Source: Strigomonas culicis (lineage: Eukaryota > Euglenozoa > Kinetoplastea > Trypanosomatida > Trypanosomatidae). From it: DNA of 13,100 nt. A program made the position numbers and the translations under genes. A model generated the notes under the pieces. It ran no database searches and was not told where the DNA came from. It saw nothing but the letters and a program-made list of their open reading frames with translations. The stretch is from the NCBI GenBank assembly GCA_000482145.1, contig AUXH01000540.1, positions 1-13,100 on the forward strand. Reading direction: 5' to 3'. The first letter of the stretch is position 1, and every line of letters starts with the position of its first letter. This document shows, in pieces, positions 7,441 to 13,100 of the stretch.

Positions 7441-10400
7441 TCAATCGTGTTCTTCCTCATCAACGTCGTACCATTCGTCGCCACTGACAATGTACTCTCC
7501 GTACTCCCGCAGCACCTCGTTGCCTTGGTCGGCCTCCGCCGCGTTCGCCGCCGGCCTCCCATCGCGCTGCTGCTGCTGCTGCTGCTGCTGCCGTCGCGAT
7601 TGCGCCAGCCGCTGGGAGAAGCGGCCGCTGTCCAGCACCACGATGTTCTCGCGCAGAAAGACGGCGAGTCGCCCGCGCAGAAAGCCGCTCGCCTCCGGCC
7701 GCGCGGCGCGCCCGAGGCGCTCCAGCAGCGGCACGACCGCCTGCTGCCCCTCGTAGCGGCGCAGCAGCACATGCAGTCGGAAGACGCCGCGCTCCCGCTG
7801 CACCACCGCGGCCACCTGGAGCAGCAGCATCACGCACTCGAAAAGCAGCATGCAGAGGACGATCGGCACCATGAAAACGACGGTCGGCAGCTCGCGGAGG
7901 TACAGGACGGGGTTCCACGCAAGGAACAGCAGATTCACCGTCACGACCAGGGACTGCAGCGTCGACACGCGCAGGAGAGAGGTCTGGACGAGGAGCCCGC
8001 AGAGGATGGGCAGCGCGAAGGTGACGAAGCTGCCGTAGACGAAGACCAGAAGGACTAGGATGCACTTCTTGAGGAAAAAATGGGGCGGCGCGCGGCCGGT
8101 CGACGCGGCGGGGGGACCCGCTGTGCCTGCCGCCGCCGCCACTGCCTCCGCCTCCGCCTCCTCCAGTTGGTAGTAGGCGCACACGTTGACGCCCTTCCGG
8201 TTGCGTATGATGCTTGGTGCGTCCGCCGCGCGCGCCGCCCTGCGCACCGCGCCGCCACGACCGCCCCCACTGCTGCTGCGGCTGCTCGCGCTGCTGCTGT
8301 CGCTAGCCGTGTCGACCAGCGGCACCCGCGCGCTCCCGTCGGCGGTGGCTGGCCGGGCCGGTGCCGGCGGGCGCGCCGCGCGCCGCCGCAGGTGCCGCTC
8401 CTTCTCCGCGTAGTGATACTGGAACTGCACCGCGCGGTCATCCGTCCCTATCGCGCGCCAGCGGCCCATGGCCCGCCGCGCGGGGGAGCGGTAGCCGAGG
8501 AACTCCTCGCGACGACAGTACAGCAGGAAGTAGGGGTGGGCCTCCACCTTCAGGGGCTCGACCGGCGCCAGCTGCGCCGTGAAGCACTGAACCACCGCCG
8601 CCAGCCAGCGCGTCAGTCGCGACCCCTCGTCGTGCGGTTCGCCATCCTGCGCACGCGGGCGCGGTGGCGGATGCAGCTGTCGGTACAGCGACTCGAGCTG
8701 TCGCTCATCGAAGAGGTAGTCGTTCAGGTTCATAAGTCCGCCGCCGCCGATGAACACGAAGAAGGGCAGCCACACCCGCACATGTAGCCGCTGCAGCTTC
8801 GCGGAAAAGGTGTAGAAGCATTCCATCATCTTCATCGTGAGGACGGCGGTCGGCACAAAGTAGTACACAAAGTGGCCCGCTTGCGGCGCGTAGAGCATGA
8901 GGTACAGCCACAGCAGACGCAGATAATACAGCACCTGGTGGCGCACCTCCACCGACTGCAGCAGCACCACCGTCGTCTGGCTGAGCTCCGTTGGGGCGAA
9001 GAAGTTCCAGAAGGACGAAAGGTAGTGCGTCAGGTGCCCCGCGCCGTGCGCGGCGGACCCCGGCCCTGTCGGCGGCGCGCGCTGCCAGCGCAGCGGGTTG
9101 GCCAACGCGTAGGTGCGAAGGGCGAGCTTGCCGACCGGGTGGCGCGTGCCGACCCGCCGCGCGTAGGAGACGTCCGACGTCAGCGTCGCGTGTGCCTCGC
9201 GGTAGAGCTCCGCGGAGAGCGGCAGGCCGACGTCCGCTCGCTGCTCCCCCTCGCGGCACGGCGTGAGGCCAGACGGGGGCTGCAAGCACACGCCGAAGAG
9301 CGCCTCGAACACAGGATCGGCTTCCCACTCTACGTGGGGGGAGGGGGGGCGGCGGCCCTCGCCGCCGCTCGTGAGGTTTTCCTCCCACTCCAGTATGTAC
9401 TTGTGTCCGACGTAGCGGCGCGCGGCACGCACCCGCTGCTTCGCGGTGCGGTGCTCGCGCAGGATGGTCCACAGCCGCGCCCACCGCTGTCGCAGCTCCA
9501 CCTCTGCCGGGGTCTGGGTCAGCGGCGGGCGGGACGCGTCCTGCTCGGCCGCCACCGCCTGCGCCACCAGGAAGTCCCATTCCTCCGGCGACGGTGGCGC
9601 CAGCAGCAGCGGGTAGTAGTAGTGGAGGCTCAGCCGGCCGAGCAGCACGGTCAGCCTCTGCGCCTCGCGCGCGCCGCGCAGCAGCCGCAGGTGCGGCTCG
9701 TCCGCCGCCGGCGCCGCGTCCGGCGCCGCGTGCAGGTGGGCGTACATATCGAGCGACTGCTGCAGCGCGCACGCATCCACGTAAGTTTCCTCCACGTCGA
9801 AGCGCAGCCAGTGGTGGTGCTCGTCCGCCTCCGCCGCGTGGCCCGGCACCGTCGGCTCCGCCCGCCACTCTGGCGGCGGCGCGAAGTGCATCTCGATGGC
9901 CGCGTCGGCGTAGAAATACGTAGACGGCGTCGTCAACGGAAACGGCCACGCGCACCGGTTGCCGCGGGCGTCGCTCGCGGGGCGGCGCGGGTTGCCGTCC
10001 TCGTGGCACTGCAGCTTCGCCTTGTAGAGCAGGTGGAACGCCTTGGACACAAAGAAGCGGAGGTGCAGCTCCATCTCCAGCCGCAGCCGCTCCGCCGCCT
10101 CGCGCTCGCGGCCCACGTAGAGCGCGTACAGCTGCCGCACGACGATGTTGGCCGGCGGCGCCCGACCGCCGTAGCGCCGCGCGAAGAGATTGCGCAAAGA
10201 GGCCTCCGGCGGCGCATGGGGAGGGGGGTTCCACGAGAGAAAAAAGAAGTAGGAGAACAGCCGCTCGTCGTCCTGCATGCGCGCCTCCGCGTCCGTGGCC
10301 GGGCGCGGCGGCTGCCGCGCCTTGGCGATGCGCTCGTACGCATGGCCGAGGCGGTTGTCGCCGATCTCCTCCACCTCGATGAGTGCGAGCGCCGAGAGGA

Positions 10401-13100
10401 TGTTGTCGCCGTGCCGCGGGAGGGTCGCGAAGGTGCCGCTGGTGATCGGGCCGAAGAACTCCTGCGGCAGCGGCACGAACACGTCCTGGAAGCGGTAGGC
10501 GTGGCGGTACGGGTTCGTGCGGTAGGCGCGGTCGCGCACGTAGAGGTAGTGGTACGGGTCCACCGCCCGCGCCGCCCGCTCCCGCACGGCCGAGAGGGGC
10601 GCCGCAGAAGGCGGACGCGCAGCGGCGTCCGCGGCGCCAGACGCCCATGCCACGTAGCGCCACAGCTGCTCCGCGTAGCGGCCCAAGCCCCCCTGCGTGG
10701 CGGCGGCGGGGCTCGCGTGGTGTGCCCCGTCGGCGTCGTCCTCCTCCTCCCCCGCCTCGATGACGTCGGGGAGGCCGTAGAACACGGGATCTGCCGCCGC
10801 CGCCTCATCGCGCGCGCGCAGGGCGAGCTGCGCGGCGGCGGCGTCGACACGTGGCGGCAGCAGCGGCGTGCCGCGCGCCAGCGAAGACGTCAGAAAGGCC
10901 TCGAGAAAGGGCCGGTCGAGGCACGCCTCCTGCGACGCCAGGATGCGGCCGTAGTACTGCAGCTCCTCCGCGAACACCCAGTGGTGCTTGCTGTAGGCCT
11001 CCGGCAGCCCGCGGAGCGACAGAAAGGAGAAGACGTGGGAGTGGGCGAGCGACAGCGCGTGGGGGAGGTGCAGGTACGTGTGCCGCTTCCGCGCGCGCGG
11101 CGCCCGCAGCTCCCCGTCCGCGGGGTGCGGCCCTCCAAAGAAGGCAGCGCTCGTCGCCAGCGTGCGGACGGAGACGTTGTACGGTGTCAGCGGAATCGCG
11201 GCGACGGGCGCGCCCACCCCACGCCCGTCGTGCGCCACCACGGCCGATGGCGGCGGGGGAACAAATGGGAAGAAGTCCGCGACCTGGCTCTCCACCGTGC
11301 GCTGCAGCCGTCCTGGTGTGACCTTCCCCTGCAGAAACAGGAAGGAGCGGACCGGGAAGAACAGAAAGAGGTAGAGCAGGAAGACGTAGCGGATGCCCAC
11401 CTCGACACTGCACGCAAACAGGCGCAGCCAGTCGAGATCGAACATCTGCGTGTACACAAACCGGAAGAACTTGTACTGGATCGTCTGCTCTTCGTCGCCG
11501 TTGGAAAAGTTGTAGATCCAGAAGCCGACCTGTTTTTTGCGGAAGTAGAAGCCGTTGTGGTGGGCGTTGGCCCCCGCCACAGCAGCCGCCGGTACGGCCG
11601 GGGCCACCTCCTCGGCCTTGAGGATGAGCCGCCAGAAACCGGGGCGGTGCAGCGCGACGTGGCCGTCCTGGAGGTCCATGTGTCGGTTGTGGCGCAGCTG
11701 CGCGTCCACCGGGTTCTCGATGCCGTAGAAGTGCCGCACGTTTTGGAAGTACAGATCGCCGCGCTGCCCGAGAAAATGATAATTGAGCCCCTCAATCTCT
11801 GTCTGCATGTCAATATCCTCATAGTTGATCTTGAGGCTGCGCACGACGAACAGGTCCACGCCCGGGGCCAGGAAGGTGGTAAAGAAGTTCCCCTCGATGT
11901 ACATGAGCAGCGCAAAGAGCATCGAGCCCGGCACGAAGCAGTACAGCACCACCGTCACAAACGTGTAGCTGTTCATGCGGTAGGCGTTGTGTTCGTTCGG
12001 CGAGTAATAACAAAAAGAGGCTGCAGCGGGCGTGGCCATCCCGGCCGCCGCGGCGCCCCCATCGGCGGCGCTGGCGCAGCTGTGGAAGAGCGCCGTCGGC
12101 GTCGGCGCGTAGGGCCGCATGATGAGGTGCTGGCACAGGTGGTACAGAAAGTAGTACACGAACTGGCCGACGCACAGCAGCGCGTAGCGCAGGCCCGCGA
12201 GGCACGACGGCTGCCACGGCTGCGACAGCCGCTGGTCAAACCAGGCTAGCACCGCGTCTTGCCCGCCGAGACGCAGCCCGTCAGCGCTGTACGTGCCATT
12301 CCACTGCTGCGGCAGAGGCCCCGCGGGGCTGCCGCCGGGCCGATAGTGCATGTAGTAGTCCGTGTACAAGGGCGCGAACGCCATCTGCATGGCCAGGCCG
12401 GCAAGCGTCGGGACGAAGAAGGTGAAGAGCACCACCTCCGTGACGTGGAAAAAGTGAAAACAATAGAAATCATAACGCGACAGCTCGAAGCGGCGCTCCA
12501 TCGACTCAAAGAAGCTCCGCCGTATGGAGTGTAATGTCCGCCACTGGGGAAAGAACGCCTTGACACGCGTGTCCGCCCCACCTTGGAGGCGCTGCTGTCG
12601 CCGCGCCTCCGTCCAGAGGTGCCAGTGGCGCACACTGACCAACCGCCACGCTACACTGAACAGTAAAAAGATGATCACGAAATAAAAGAAACAATACTGC
12701 AGGTTCAGGAGCACCGCCACCGGGAGGCCGACCAGCAGCACCTCGTAAACGCAGTGGAGCACCGGCTCCGGGGAGGCATAGAAGTGATCGATGTCGTATT
12801 TCTTTTTGATGTTGTGGATGGTGGTGAAAAGCGTGTCCACCGCATTGGTCTGGTTCTGCTCCTCCTCCTCTTCCTCCTCCTCCACTCCCTCTTCCATCAT
12901 GAAATCTTCCTCGCCCGGGTGATCTAGATCTACGTCGTCGTCGGACCCATCCACATCCTCCCACTCGCCCCCCCTCGGCGCCCGCCGCCCCGCCGTCCAT
13001 CAAACCCGCAGGGTCCTCGTGCGCTACTGGGTGGGGGTCTGCCGCCGGCGCCGGCGCGGCGTCGCCCGCCGCGCGCGCGGCAGGGGCCGGGGGAGGCCCG
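7441..13100 (-). CDS. Large polytopic membrane protein, Doa10/MARCH6 (TEB4)-like ER ubiquitin ligase; N-terminus outside window, apparent frameshift at 12968-12974
   Basis: Residues are counted from the codon at 12954. The frame is open from 12999 to TGA at 7443-7441; the first ATG in it is at 12900. An acidic region (to about 32) ends in a Glu run. Hydrophobic segments follow at about 66-84, 86-104, 171-196, 252-280, 329-352 and 512-541, then a soluble insert of about 780 residues, further segments at about 1322-1407, and a C-terminal group at about 1631-1655, 1668-1686 and 1689-1718. Family-like features: an APGVDLF segment after the fifth hydrophobic block (compare RPGVLWF in MARCH6), a PVRSF exit from the sixth, and ALPILCGLL with a downstream L-R-V-x3-Q (1647-1667), like the conserved PLLLGLL...PLRV..Q stretch. 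Members are ER-membrane E3 ligases for misfolded and sterol-pathway proteins. The RING-CH domain would lie beyond the right edge, so activity is unproven. The family call rests on recalled resemblance. Confidence 0.6.
7567..7590. repeat. (CTG)8 tract encoding eight glutamines
   Basis: Perfect CTG repeat on the plus strand, read as CAG on the minus strand. It gives a Gln run in the C-terminal tail of the Doa10-like protein, after the last hydrophobic block and about 40 residues before the stop. Probably length-variable. Confidence 0.9.
12968..12974 (-). other. Seven-G homopolymer at an apparent +1 frameshift in the Doa10-like gene
   Basis: Downstream of the run the frame reads Glu-Trp-Glu-Asp-Val-Asp and continues into the acidic region and the rest of the protein. 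Upstream in that same frame a TGA occurs at 13002-13000. The adjacent frame upstream is open to the window edge, is Ala/Pro-rich with acidic residues, and contains an ATG at 12999. It would join the main frame if the run had six G. This fits either a sequencing or assembly indel or a true frameshift. Confidence 0.65.

Noticed and set aside
8705..10663. A 652-codon minus-strand frame overlapping the Doa10-like gene
   Set aside because: Out-of-frame Ala/Arg/Gly translation of the same GC-rich DNA, fully inside the better-supported frame.
8872..12249. A 1,125-codon plus-strand open frame opposite the Doa10-like gene
   Set aside because: It is Arg/Val/Gln/His-rich with no hydrophobic or domain pattern and mirrors the GC-rich codons of the minus-strand gene. 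The minus frame has coherent membrane segments and is longer, so this is an antisense artefact of high GC.
1..13100. Possibility of a bacterial high-GC genome
   Set aside because: Long AT-rich spacers with homopolymers, no Shine-Dalgarno sites, widely spaced co-oriented genes, polypyrimidine-AG signals before starts and eukaryotic domain types all argue for a kinetoplastid.

Overview
The window looks like nuclear DNA of a kinetoplastid protist, probably a trypanosomatid. Three long intronless reading frames all lie on the minus strand. They are very GC-rich and Ala/Arg/Gly/Pro-rich, and are separated by strongly AT-rich spacers full of homopolymers and microsatellites. Each gene start inside the window is preceded, on the coding strand, by a polypyrimidine tract and an AG, as expected for spliced-leader trans-splicing. 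The genus is not resolved: the coding/spacer GC contrast is sharper than I associate with Leishmania.

Layout in the direction of transcription (right to left). (1) 13100-7441: a very large polytopic membrane protein, cut by the right edge, whose transmembrane blocks resemble the Doa10/MARCH6 (TEB4) family of ER ubiquitin ligases. The acidic N-terminal region continues past the window edge only if one G of a seven-G run at 12968-12974 is disregarded, so the gene carries an apparent +1 frameshift. (2) 7440-6400: AT-rich spacer with two good splice-acceptor candidates. (3) 6399-4546: a 617-residue Ser/Ala/Pro-rich protein of unknown function with one better-conserved-looking block. (4) 4545-1175: a 3.4 kb AT-rich spacer with several microsatellites, no convincing gene, and at least one strong orphan acceptor-like signal. 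(5) 1174 to the left edge: a 391-codon open frame cut by the window edge. It encodes a probable mitochondrial protein with a U1-like C2H2 zinc finger (C-x2-C-x12-H-x5-H) followed by an RNase III-like domain whose catalytic acidic residues appear to be missing. That pairing is characteristic of the KREPB proteins of the kinetoplastid RNA editing complex.

The genes do not form a functional pathway. They look like neighbours in one leftward polycistronic transcription unit: an ER quality-control ligase, an uncharacterised protein and a mitochondrial RNA editing protein. The most informative points are the truncated left-edge editosome-like gene, the homopolymer frameshift in the ligase gene, and the unexplained 3.4 kb spacer.
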